Assembly: GCF_016863615.1 (NCBI RefSeq)
Contig: NZ_BOPF01000014.1
Span: 124,001 to 188,000, forward strand
Direction of reading: 5' to 3'
DNA length: 64,000 bases
Source: Virgisporangium aliadipatigenens
GTDB lineage: Bacteria > Actinomycetota > Actinomycetes > Mycobacteriales > Micromonosporaceae
Below are positions 1-7,559 of the stretch, one piece after another. A program made the translations under genes and the position numbers. The first letter of the stretch is position 1. Each line of letters begins with the position of its first letter. Under the pieces are notes generated by a model. That model saw nothing but the letters and a program-made list of their open reading frames with translations, had not been told where the DNA came from and did no database searches.

Positions 1-87
1 GCAAATGGCATCTTGAGCTTGACGAGTAGGGTGTCGAACCGGAAGCGTGCGACCCCGGACCAGGTTGGCTAACGGAAGGTTTACCCC
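1..87 (+). other. Leader of the RlpA-like gene, cut by the window edge
   Basis: These 87 bases lie just upstream of an RlpA-type gene and carry no convincing reading frame. A GGAAGG ribosome site sits at 75-80. In actinobacteria, wall-hydrolase genes of this type are often preceded by c-di-AMP (ydaO/yuaA) riboswitches. The sequence could be the 3' end of such an element, but I cannot assign one from the visible part. Confidence 0.3.
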
Positions 88-717
88 GTGACCGGCAGAC
101 ATGCCGAGGGCAAGCTCAGCCGCAGGACCGTCATCATCATCGCTGTCACCGTCGTCGTGGGCGCCCTGGGCGCGGGCAGTGCGGTGGCGTTCAGCATGCG
201 AGGCGATGACCCCAAGAAGACCGCATCGACATCCGCCGCGGACGACGCGCGCGCGGCGGCCGAGCGTGCCGCCCGCGACGCGGAGCGTTCCGAGTCGCCG
301 GTGCCGCTGCCGAGCGAGAGCCCGAGCGCCAGTCCCAGCCCGAGCCCGAGCCCTAGCCCCAGCAAGGCGAGCCCGAGCCCGAGCAAGCGACCGCCCACGT
401 CGAAGACGACCGAGGCCGGTGGCGGCAACGTCACGAGCAGCGGCAGCTGCGGCGCGTCCTACTACGACACCGGAAGCCGCACGGCCAACGGCGAGTCGTT
501 CAACCCGGACGGGATCACCGCGGCGCACAAGACCCTGCCGTTCAACACCCAGGTGCGGGTCACCAACAAGGCCAACGGCAAGTCGGTCGTGGTGCGGATC
601 AACGACCGTGGGCCGTTCGTGAGCGGCCGCTGTCTGGACCTCAGCCGTGGGGCGTTCAAGGAGATCGCTTCGCTGTCGGCCGGTGTGCTGACGGTGGACT
701 ACCAGGTGCTCGGCTGA
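88..717 (+). CDS. RlpA-like double-psi beta-barrel protein, membrane-anchored or secreted
   Basis: A 209-residue exported protein with a double-psi beta-barrel (DPBB) domain of the RlpA type, a fold used by peptidoglycan-active enzymes. It has one hydrophobic segment at about residues 14-36 (anchor or signal peptide), a Ser/Pro/Lys-rich linker at about 75-115 that could span the wall, and the DPBB domain from about 122 to the end. The domain shows the TANGE and NDRGPF motifs; the Asp is the expected key acid. There is no lipobox and no SPOR domain, so it differs from Gram-negative RlpA. The GTG start follows GGAAGG with good spacing. A role in wall remodelling is inferred from the fold only. 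Confidence 0.85.
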   Translation: MTGRHAEGKLSRRTVIIIAVTVVVGALGAGSAVAFSMRGDDPKKTASTSAADDARAAAERAARDAERSESPVPLPSESPSASPSPSPSPSPSKASPSPSKRPPTSKTTEAGGGNVTSSGSCGASYYDTGSRTANGESFNPDGITAAHKTLPFNTQVRVTNKANGKSVVVRINDRGPFVSGRCLDLSRGAFKEIASLSAGVLTVDYQVLG

Positions 718-811
718 CGAATTCCTGACGCCGTCGGAGTAACGGCTGGAAGCAACTCGGCGGAAGGTCGATCGGCCGATCGTTCGAAGGGCCGGACGGG
801 CTTCGGATGGC

Positions 812-1915
812 ATGCTGAAGCCCGACATGAGACGTTCCACCGATCCGACCGCGCGCGCCGGCCTCGGCGCGTCCTTCGCGCTGCTCGCCGTGGTGGTGGC
901 GGTCGAACTGGCCGACGGCCCCCGCGCCAACCTGTTGGGACTGCTGGCGGCCGCGCCGTTTCTCGCGGCGGCGTTCGCGTCGTGGCGCGACGTGTGCGCG
1001 GTCGGCGGCGTGGCGTGGCTGATCGCCGTGCTGTTCGCGTTGCCGGCCAAGGCGGGTGAGCCGCTGCCGCTCGCCGTCAACGTCGGCGGGATCGTCGTCG
1101 CGACGGCCATCGCCGCGATGGTGGGCTCGATCAGGCAGCGCCAGTCGGAGCACTTCGCCGAGGTGTCGCAGCTGGCGAACGTGGCGCAGCAGGCGGTGCT
1201 GCGCCCGATCGGCGGGCGGATGGGTTCGTTGACGATCGCCGGCCGCTACATCTCCTCCAACGCGGCGGCCGACATCGGTGGCGACCTGTACGAGGCGCTG
1301 GATACGCCGTTCGGCATGCGAATGATCATCGGGGACGTGCGGGGCAAGGGGCTGGACGCGGTGCGCCTGGCGAGCACGGTGCTCGGCTCGTACCGCTACG
1401 TCGCCTACGAACGCCCCGATCTCGCCGCCGTCGTCGACGACCTCGACCGGGCGGTCGCCCGTGCGGTCAACGACGAGGACTTCGTCACGGCCGCCATCGT
1501 CGAGGAACGCGGCGGCACGATCACGATCGTCAACTGTGGACACCCGGCGCCGCTGCTGCTGCGCCAGGGGCAGGTCATCCCGCTCGAACCGCCGACCTCG
1601 TCCCCGCCGTTGGGGTTCAAGCCGGTGGTCTGCCCGCGGACCGAGCTGCTGGAGCCCGGTGACCGGCTGCTCTTCTACACGGATGGATTGGCCGAGGCGC
1701 GCCGGGAGAAGCAGTTCTTCCCGACGGCCGAACGCGCGTGGGGCCTGTTGGGTCACGGGACCGTCGCCGACGGGCTCGCGTCGTTGGAGAGCGCACTCGT
1801 GGAGTGGGTCGGCGGCGTGCTGGACGACGACATCGCGCTGATCCTGGTCGAGTACACCGGGGCCAGCGCGGCGCCGATCACCGTTCCTAGCTGGGAGCTT
1901 GGCGCTCCGGAGTGA
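812..1915 (+). CDS. Membrane PP2C-family (SpoIIE/RsbU type) serine phosphatase
   Basis: A 367-residue phosphatase of the PPM/SpoIIE group, which dephosphorylates STAS anti-anti-sigma factors in partner-switching pathways. The N-terminal part (about 20-112) contains four hydrophobic helices. The catalytic domain (about 140-350) has the metal-binding motifs DIGGDLYEAL and IGDVRGKGLD, and DDDIALILVE near the end. No sensor domain is visible beyond the membrane region. The start could be ATG 812 or ATG 827; both lie before the first helix. No partner kinase or STAS gene is adjacent, but STAS proteins occur at 31.5 and 41.9 kb. It is monocistronic, with an antisense small frame overlapping its 3' end. 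Confidence 0.88.
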   Translation: MLKPDMRRSTDPTARAGLGASFALLAVVVAVELADGPRANLLGLLAAAPFLAAAFASWRDVCAVGGVAWLIAVLFALPAKAGEPLPLAVNVGGIVVATAIAAMVGSIRQRQSEHFAEVSQLANVAQQAVLRPIGGRMGSLTIAGRYISSNAAADIGGDLYEALDTPFGMRMIIGDVRGKGLDAVRLASTVLGSYRYVAYERPDLAAVVDDLDRAVARAVNDEDFVTAAIVEERGGTITIVNCGHPAPLLLRQGQVIPLEPPTSSPPLGFKPVVCPRTELLEPGDRLLFYTDGLAEARREKQFFPTAERAWGLLGHGTVADGLASLESALVEWVGGVLDDDIALILVEYTGASAAPITVPSWELGAPE

Positions 1916-2009
1916 CGCTGCGGCGCATCCGGTGCCGGCCCCGGTAGTTACGCGGCTGGTCCCGTGGTGCTCGTGGAGCGAACATGGCGATCATGAGACG
2001 GTTCAACAC
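1887..2009 (-). CDS. Putative 40-residue basic small protein, antisense to the phosphatase 3' end
   Basis: A short frame starting at GTG 2009, preceded by an excellent AGGAGGT ribosome site six bases upstream. It encodes an Arg/Pro-rich peptide of 40 residues (begins MLNRLMIAMF) and stops inside the last codons of the convergent phosphatase gene. I do not recognise a family. The strong ribosome site is the main argument, since chance frames in this DNA rarely have one. A non-coding antisense transcript is the alternative. Confidence 0.4.
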   Translation of the reverse strand: MLNRLMIAMFAPRAPRDQPRNYRGRHRMRRSVTPERQAPS

Positions 2010-2171
2010 GGTCGCACCTCCTGTCCGGTTGACGCTCCTAACGACCGCCGGATCCCCGGGTGACGTACCGCCGGGTGTCGTGTGAGTTACACCGCACTCA
2101 AGTTCGCGTTCATATGGACGATATCCGCGCTGTGACGTCGCTCACCCGCACGCGATAGGCACTGGTTGCGG

Positions 2172-2185
2172 TTACTAGCGGGTAA
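2172..2185 (+). promoter_or_regulatory. Candidate operator (TTAC-N6-GTAA dyad) upstream of the acyl-CoA dehydrogenase
   Basis: TTACTAGCGGGTAA is an imperfect palindrome with perfect TTAC/GTAA arms and a GC centre, 45 bases before the dehydrogenase start. TetR-family regulators of fatty-acid genes in actinobacteria bind dyads of this general kind. The regulator is unknown and none is encoded next to it. The assignment is an inference from symmetry and position. Confidence 0.4.
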
Positions 2186-2230
2186 GTACCATCGGATCTA
2201 CTCGTCGGTAACCAGCGGTAGGGGACGCGG

Positions 2231-4087
2231 ATGACCCACTACAAGAGCAGCCTGCGCGATCAGCTCTTCAACCTCTTCGAGGTGTTCGGGGTAGAGGAGA
2301 TGCTCGGCCGAGGGCGCTATGCGGAGGTCGACGCCGACACTGCGCGGAGCGTCCTGACCGAGGTCGAACGGCTCGCCCGGGAGGAACTGGCCGCGTCGTA
2401 CGTCGACGCCGACCGGAACCCGCCGGTCTACGACCCGGAGACGTTCAGCGTCAAGATCCCGGAGTCGTTCAAGAAGTCGTACCAGGCCTTCATGGACTCC
2501 GAGTTCTGGCGCCTGGAGATCCCGGCCGAGATCGGCGGCACGCCCGCCCCGCGGATGGTCGTCTGGTCGCTCGCCGAGCTGGTCCTCGGTGCGAACGCGC
2601 CGGTGTGGATGTACGCCTCCGGCCCCGGCTTCGCCAACGTCCTGTACCAGGAGGGCACGCCGGAGCAGAAGGAGTGGGCCAAGCTCTTCGTCGAGAAGGG
2701 CTGGGGCGCCACGATGGTGCTCACCGAGCCGGACGCCGGTTCGGACGTCGGCGCCGGGCGCACCCGGGCCATCCCGCAGCCGGACGGCTCGTACCACATC
2801 GAGGGCGTCAAGCGCTTCATCACCAGTGGTGAGCACGACATGAGCGACAACATCGTGCACTACGTGCTGGCCCGCCCGGTCGGCGTCGAGGGCGCCGGTG
2901 GCCCCGGCACCAAGGGGCTGTCGCTGTTCGTCGTGCCGAAGTTCCACTTCGACCCGCAGACCGGTGAGCTGGGCGAACGCAACGGCGCCTTCGTCACCAA
3001 CGTCGAGAAGAAGATGGGCATCAAGGTCTCGACGACCTGCGAACTGACGTTCGGGGAGCACGGCGTGCCGGCCAAGGGCTGGCTGCTCGGTGACGTGCAC
3101 GAGGGCATCCGGCAGATGTTCCTCGTCATCGAGGGGGCCCGGATGATGGTGGGCACCAAGGCGATCGCCACCGCGTCGACCGGCTACCGCAACGCGCTGG
3201 AGTACGCGAAGGAGCGGGTGCAGGGCGCCGACCTGCTGCGTTCGACCGACAAGACGGCTCCCCGCGTGGCCATCACGGCCCACCCGGACGTGCGGCGTTC
3301 GCTGCTGCTGCAGAAGTCGTACGTCGAAGGGCTGCGCGCCCTGGTCTGCTACACCGCGCAGTGGCAGGACAAGGCGGCTATGGCCGAGGACGCCGGCGAC
3401 ACCGCCGCCGCCGAGGCCGCCGCGCGGGTCAACGACTTCCTGCTCCCGCTGGTCAAGGGATGCGGCTCGGAGCGCGCCTACGAACTGCTGGGCCACGAGG
3501 CGCTGCAGACGCTCGGCGGCTCCGGATTCCTCCAGGACTACCCGCTCGAGCAGTACGTGCGGGACGCGAAGATCGACACGCTGTACGAGGGCACCACGGC
3601 GATCCAGTCGATGGACCTGGTGTTCCGCAAGATCGTTCGGGACCAGGGCGTCGCGCTGATGACCGTCGCCGGTGAGATCCAGGCGTTCCTGACCGCCGAG
3701 GGCGGCAACGGCCGGCTCAAGGAGGAACGCGCACTGCTCGGCGCCGCCCTCGCCGACGTGCAGGCGATGCTGGGCACCATCACCGGCTGGATCACCAAGG
3801 CGCAGGGCGGCGAACCACGCGCGATGTACCAGGTGGGCCTCGTCAGCCGGCGGGTCCTGCTGGCACTCGGCGACCTCATCGTCGGCTGGCTGCTGCAGCG
3901 GCAGGCCGACGTGGCGCTGAAGGCGCTGGCCGGCGAGCAGAGCCCGGCCGAGAAGTCGTTCTACGAGGGCAAGGTCGCGGCGGCGCGGTTCTTCGCGCAC
4001 GAGGTGCTGCCGCGGCTGCGTTCGGACCGGCGCATCGTCGAGAACACCCCGCTGGACGCGATGGACGTCGACATCGACTCCCTGTAG
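2231..4087 (+). CDS. Acyl-CoA dehydrogenase, FadE5-like
   Basis: A 618-residue FAD-dependent acyl-CoA dehydrogenase that introduces the trans-2 double bond in the first step of fatty acyl-CoA beta-oxidation. Its length and C-terminal extension match the large FadE5 class (about 610 residues) rather than the 380-residue short form. Visible motifs are TEPDAGSD in the middle domain (flavin/substrate region), [14 protein letters not shown], and YEGTT, whose Glu (residue 453) aligns with the catalytic base. A C-terminal all-helical domain follows (about 490-610). The ATG at 2231 follows AGGGGACGCGG. It is monocistronic, with the downstream gene convergent. The TTAC/GTAA dyad upstream suggests repression relieved by acyl-CoA. 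Confidence 0.93.
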   Translation: MTHYKSSLRDQLFNLFEVFGVEEMLGRGRYAEVDADTARSVLTEVERLAREELAASYVDADRNPPVYDPETFSVKIPESFKKSYQAFMDSEFWRLEIPAEIGGTPAPRMVVWSLAELVLGANAPVWMYASGPGFANVLYQEGTPEQKEWAKLFVEKGWGATMVLTEPDAGSDVGAGRTRAIPQPDGSYHIEGVKRFITSGEHDMSDNIVHYVLARPVGVEGAGGPGTKGLSLFVVPKFHFDPQTGELGERNGAFVTNVEKKMGIKVSTTCELTFGEHGVPAKGWLLGDVHEGIRQMFLVIEGARMMVGTKAIATASTGYRNALEYAKERVQGADLLRSTDKTAPRVAITAHPDVRRSLLLQKSYVEGLRALVCYTAQWQDKAAMAEDAGDTAAAEAAARVNDFLLPLVKGCGSERAYELLGHEALQTLGGSGFLQDYPLEQYVRDAKIDTLYEGTTAIQSMDLVFRKIVRDQGVALMTVAGEIQAFLTAEGGNGRLKEERALLGAALADVQAMLGTITGWITKAQGGEPRAMYQVGLVSRRVLLALGDLIVGWLLQRQADVALKALAGEQSPAEKSFYEGKVAAARFFAHEVLPRLRSDRRIVENTPLDAMDVDIDSL

Positions 4088-4118
4088 GGGAATGAGCCCC
4101 CGCCCGGGTCGCAGGTTT

Positions 4119-4619
4119 CTACACCGCGGCCCGGGCGGTGTGCGTTCCGGTCAGCGGTGCCGTGCCGCCGGCGAAGTCGGTCCAGTCGCCGTCGAGCCGG
4201 TGCACCGCCAGCCCACCGGTGCGTAGCCCCTCGGCCACCTCCGTGCCGGGGTCGAGCAGCGTCGACAGGAGCGTCACCGTCGGGTTGTGCCCGATGAGGA
4301 GAACGCAGCCGACGTCCGGGCTGACGCCGTTCACCAGGGAAATGCTCTGGGGAACTCCGGCCTCGTAGAGGCCGATCTCGAAGACGGCCTCGGCGGACGG
4401 CGGACCCAGCGCGACGCGGACGCCGTGCCAGGTCTCCCGCGTCCGGCGCGCCGGCGAACAGAGCACCAGGTCGGGCCGCAGTCCCTGGGCCGCGAGCCAC
4501 GCTCCGGCCGCTGCGGCGTCGGCGTGACCGCGCTGGGTCAACGGCCGGTCGATGTCGGCGAGGTGGTCCGGGCTCTCGGCCTTCGCGTGCCGTAGTACCA
4601 CCAGCGTGCGTGCGGTCAT
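4119..4619 (-). CDS. SixA-type histidine phosphatase
   Basis: A 166-residue member of the short histidine phosphatase branch related to SixA, which removes phosphate from phosphohistidine or other substrates in the cytosol. The phosphohistidine motif is VVLRHAKAE at residues 6-14, and the second catalytic His lies in LIGHNPT. The substrate cannot be deduced. I chose ATG 4619 because the protein then begins directly at the conserved strand; a longer in-frame start would run into the leader of the divergent gene at 4740. The region between them must hold both promoters. Confidence 0.88.
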   Translation of the reverse strand: MTARTLVVLRHAKAESPDHLADIDRPLTQRGHADAAAAGAWLAAQGLRPDLVLCSPARRTRETWHGVRVALGPPSAEAVFEIGLYEAGVPQSISLVNGVSPDVGCVLLIGHNPTVTLLSTLLDPGTEVAEGLRTGGLAVHRLDGDWTDFAGGTAPLTGTHTARAAV

Positions 4620-4739
4620 GAAATTCAGCCTGTCTGATTGAGTACCGCGTCGACGGGGTATCTCCTCCAACGTCGGGTTCACCTTAAGGACAGCGGTCAG
4701 CCGACCGCACCCGATCACCGCATCACAGGAGGAAACCAA

Positions 4740-5003
4740 ATGGGTATCGGTGGCAGCATCGCTCTGCTGGTGGTCGGCGCGATCCTCGCTTTCGCGGTCA
4801 AGGACACGGACCTCGGCGGCTTCCTGGACCTCAACGTCGTCGGCTGGGTGTTGATCCTCGCCGGCATCGTCGGCCTGGTGTTGACGCTCGTGTTCTGGAA
4901 CAGGCGTCGGGTGGTCGTGGCGCAGCAGCCGATCGCGACCGAGCGTCGCATCGTCCAGGAGCCCACGGTGACCGAGCGTCGGTACACCGAGCGCAACTAC
5001 TGA
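4740..5003 (+). CDS. DUF6458-like small membrane protein
   Basis: An 87-residue protein with two hydrophobic helices (about residues 5-20 and 30-50) and a charged C-terminal tail rich in Arg, Glu and Thr. The N-terminus (MGIGGSIALLVVGAILAF) matches the actinobacterial DUF6458 family as I know it; function unknown. The ATG at 4740 has a textbook AGGAGG site seven bases upstream, so a longer in-frame start at 4638 is unlikely. A strong hairpin follows the stop. Confidence 0.85.
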   Translation: MGIGGSIALLVVGAILAFAVKDTDLGGFLDLNVVGWVLILAGIVGLVLTLVFWNRRRVVVAQQPIATERRIVQEPTVTERRYTERNY

Positions 5004-5022
5004 TCTTTATCGCACCGCTGAG

Positions 5023-5045
5023 AAGGGCCGGCATCGCCGGCCCTT
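5023..5045. terminator. Bidirectional terminator between convergent genes
   Basis: A perfect 10-bp stem (AAGGGCCGGC paired with GCCGGCCCTT) with a 3-base loop lies between the DUF6458 stop and the hemolysin III stop. It ends in TTTCT on the plus strand and has AA on the other side, as expected for a shared intrinsic terminator. Confidence 0.8.
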
Positions 5046-5048
5046 TCT

Positions 5049-5720
5049 CTATGCGTAGAGCGCGAAATACACGCCGACGTGGTGGCAGAGCGCGGCGACG
5101 AGCGTGCAGGCGTGGAAGAACTCGTGGTGCTCGAAGACCTTCGGCCACGGGTTGGGTCGGCGGATCGCGTAGCAGACCGCGCCGATCGTGTAGAACAGCC
5201 CACCGACGGCGAGCAGCACGACGCAGACGATGCCGCCGCCCTTGTAGATCGCCGGCAGAACGGCGATGGCCACCCACCCCAGCGCGACGTACAGCGGCGC
5301 GGAGAGCCAACGCGGCCCGTGCGGCCACAGCAGCTTCAGCGCCACGCCCGCCAGTGCGCCGCCCCAGACCACGCCGAGCATGATCTCCGCCGTCGATTTG
5401 TTGAGCAGAAGAACAGCGAACGGCGTGTACGTCCCCGCGATGAAGATGAAGATCATCGAGTGGTCGAGCCGGCGCATGACCGGATACATCTTCGGGGTCC
5501 ACACGCGCCGGTGGTAGAGCGCGCTCGTGCCGAAGAGCGCGATGACCGTGATGCTGTAGATGACGCAACTGACCAGCGGGGCGGTGCCCGGCCGTGCCGC
5601 GGCCAGCGCACAGAGGACGATGCCCGCGACGGCGCCGACGCCCGTGGCGTAGGCGTGGAGCCAGCCGCGCATACGCGGTTTACCGAGATCGACGGGACGG
5701 AGGCGGGTGCTCGTCGTCAT
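5049..5720 (-). CDS. Hemolysin III / PAQR family membrane protein
   Basis: A 223-residue integral membrane protein of the PAQR/HlyIII (TrhA, YqfA) family with seven predicted helices. The family metal-binding signature is intact: SALYHRR at the end of helix 2, RLDHS at helix 3, and the C-terminal HEFFHACT in helix 7. Relatives affect membrane fluidity and lipid homeostasis; hydrolase activity (ceramidase-like) is suspected for the fold. The ATG at 5720 is separated by ten bases from the stop of the upstream NHL-thioredoxin gene on the same strand, so co-transcription is likely. Confidence 0.9.
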   Translation of the reverse strand: MTTSTRLRPVDLGKPRMRGWLHAYATGVGAVAGIVLCALAAARPGTAPLVSCVIYSITVIALFGTSALYHRRVWTPKMYPVMRRLDHSMIFIFIAGTYTPFAVLLLNKSTAEIMLGVVWGGALAGVALKLLWPHGPRWLSAPLYVALGWVAIAVLPAIYKGGGIVCVVLLAVGGLFYTIGAVCYAIRRPNPWPKVFEHHEFFHACTLVAALCHHVGVYFALYA

Positions 5721-5730
5721 GTCAACAAGG

Positions 5731-7554
5731 TTACGGCACCGTAGGTTCGGTCGGCAGTGATCCGTTTCCGGCGCCGCGCAGAACGAGCGGCAAACGACCG
5801 GCGCCGCTCTCCGAGACCCGCACCGGAACGCCCCAATCCTGCCGCGTCAGGTGACATGCCGGATATTCGGCGTCGATGTCGCACGTCGCCGCCTGGGCGG
5901 TGACCTGCAGCACGCCCGACCCGGACGCCAGCCTCAGCACCCGCCGCAGCGCGCCGTTGGTGACGCCGCCGCCGTCGACCAGCAGCTCCGGCGGCGACGC
6001 CGACACCTCCAGCCGCAGTGGCGAGCCGAACTGGTCGTCGAGCTTCTGGCCCGGTGCCGGTTCGAAGATCACATCCAGGATGACCGAGCCCTGCTGAAGG
6101 TCGGTCACCGGGCGTTCGGTGCGCATCCGCCCGCCGTCCCGCGAGGTGGAGCTGAGCGCGATCCGGGTCAGGCGGTGCGCCGCCGACTCCACCACGACCA
6201 CCGCGCCGTCGTCGGTCACCACCACGTCGCTCGGTTCGGCCAGATCGGTGGCCACCGTCGTCACGAGCCCTCGGTGGAACGACCTGAGCGCCCCGTTGTA
6301 CGTGTCCGCCACGAGCACCGATCCGTCGGCCAACGCCGCCACGCCCAGCGGATGCTGGAAGAGCGCCTGATCGGCCGGACCGTCGACCAACCCGAAGTCG
6401 AAGAGGCCCTGACCGACGGCCGTGTGCACCTGACCGTCCTCGATCCAGCGCAGTGCGCTCGACTCGCTGTCGGCGATCCAGAGCCTGCCGTCGCGCGCCG
6501 ACAGTCCCGACGGCTGCGCGAACCACGCCTCCTCCTTCGGCCCGTCACGCAGCGCCTCCACCGTGGTGCCCGCGTACACGCCCACCGTCGAGCGGACCGG
6601 GTCGAACCACCACAGCTGGTGGATGCCGGCCATCGCGATGATCACGCGGTCGTCGTACCAGGCCAGGTCCCAGGGGGAGGAGAGGTCGGCGTTCAGCGCG
6701 TCGTGCGGATGGGTGTCCGCGTGCTGCGAACGCCACGGGCGCCCCGTGCCCGCGACGGTCACGACCTCGCCGGTCTCCGCCCGCACGCCGCGCAGCAGGT
6801 GGTTGACGGTGTCGGCGACCACCAGTTCGTAGCCCGCCTGCTGTGCCACCTTCGGCGGCAGCACGCACAGGCCACCGGGCTCGCTGAACTGCGCCTCGCC
6901 CGGCTTGCCGTCGTTGCGGCCCCGGGTCCCCGAGCCGATCCGCCTTCTCGGGGTCTCGCCGTCGCTCTCCAGTTCCACGAGGCTGTGGTGCGCCGAGTCG
7001 GCGACGAGGAACCCGTCCCGATAGGCGATCGCCTTACCCGGGAAGCGCAGCGTCGTCTCCGGCTCCTTCGGCGGCTGGTACGGGCCGTCGCCGCGGTGCA
7101 GGGTGCCCTTCGCCTCGTGCGTGGCGATCAGTTCGGCGATCAGCCGGTCGAGCCCCTCCGCGTGGCCCTCGCCGGCCATCGACGCGACGACGTAGCCCTC
7201 CGGGTCGACGACGTTGAGCGTGGGCCAGGCCCGGGCGGCGTACTGCTGCCACATCTCCATCGCCGGGTCGTCCAGAACGGGGTGGTGCACGCCGTAGCGC
7301 TCCACCGCCGCCCGCAGCGCCGCGGGATCCTTCTCGTGCTCGAACTTCGGCGAGTGCACACCGACGATCACCAACACGTCGGCGTACTTCTCCTCCAGGG
7401 GACGAAGTTCGTCCAGGACGTGCAGGCAGTTGATGCAGCAGAACGTCCAGAAGTCCAGAACGACGATCTTGCCGCGAAGGTCCTTGAGGGTGAGCTGCCG
7501 GTCGCCGGTGTTCAACCAGGCGCGGCCGCGCAACTCCGGCGCACGTACCCGCAT
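5731..7554 (-). CDS. Thioredoxin-like/NHL-repeat fusion protein
   Basis: A 607-residue protein related to animal NHLRC2. The N-terminal thioredoxin/TlpA-like domain (about 1-160) carries FCCINCLHVL, a CxxC-type redox site with an extra preceding Cys. A six-bladed NHL-type propeller (about 175-460) follows, then a C-terminal beta-rich domain (about 470-607). No signal peptide is visible, so the protein appears cytosolic, unlike TlpA proteins. The start ATG is only five bases from the stop of the upstream low-complexity membrane protein on the same strand. The substrate of the redox site is unknown. Confidence 0.88.
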   Translation of the reverse strand: MRVRAPELRGRAWLNTGDRQLTLKDLRGKIVVLDFWTFCCINCLHVLDELRPLEEKYADVLVIVGVHSPKFEHEKDPAALRAAVERYGVHHPVLDDPAMEMWQQYAARAWPTLNVVDPEGYVVASMAGEGHAEGLDRLIAELIATHEAKGTLHRGDGPYQPPKEPETTLRFPGKAIAYRDGFLVADSAHHSLVELESDGETPRRRIGSGTRGRNDGKPGEAQFSEPGGLCVLPPKVAQQAGYELVVADTVNHLLRGVRAETGEVVTVAGTGRPWRSQHADTHPHDALNADLSSPWDLAWYDDRVIIAMAGIHQLWWFDPVRSTVGVYAGTTVEALRDGPKEEAWFAQPSGLSARDGRLWIADSESSALRWIEDGQVHTAVGQGLFDFGLVDGPADQALFQHPLGVAALADGSVLVADTYNGALRSFHRGLVTTVATDLAEPSDVVVTDDGAVVVVESAAHRLTRIALSSTSRDGGRMRTERPVTDLQQGSVILDVIFEPAPGQKLDDQFGSPLRLEVSASPPELLVDGGGVTNGALRRVLRLASGSGVLQVTAQAATCDIDAEYPACHLTRQDWGVPVRVSESGAGRLPLVLRGAGNGSLPTEPTVP

Positions 7555-7559
7555 CGCTC

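Noticed and set aside
4100-4138. Inverted repeat CCGCCCGGG/CCCGGGCGG after the acyl-CoA dehydrogenase as terminator
   Set aside because: The loop is about 21 bases and the right arm lies in the coding end of the convergent phosphatase gene, so I cannot support it as a terminator.
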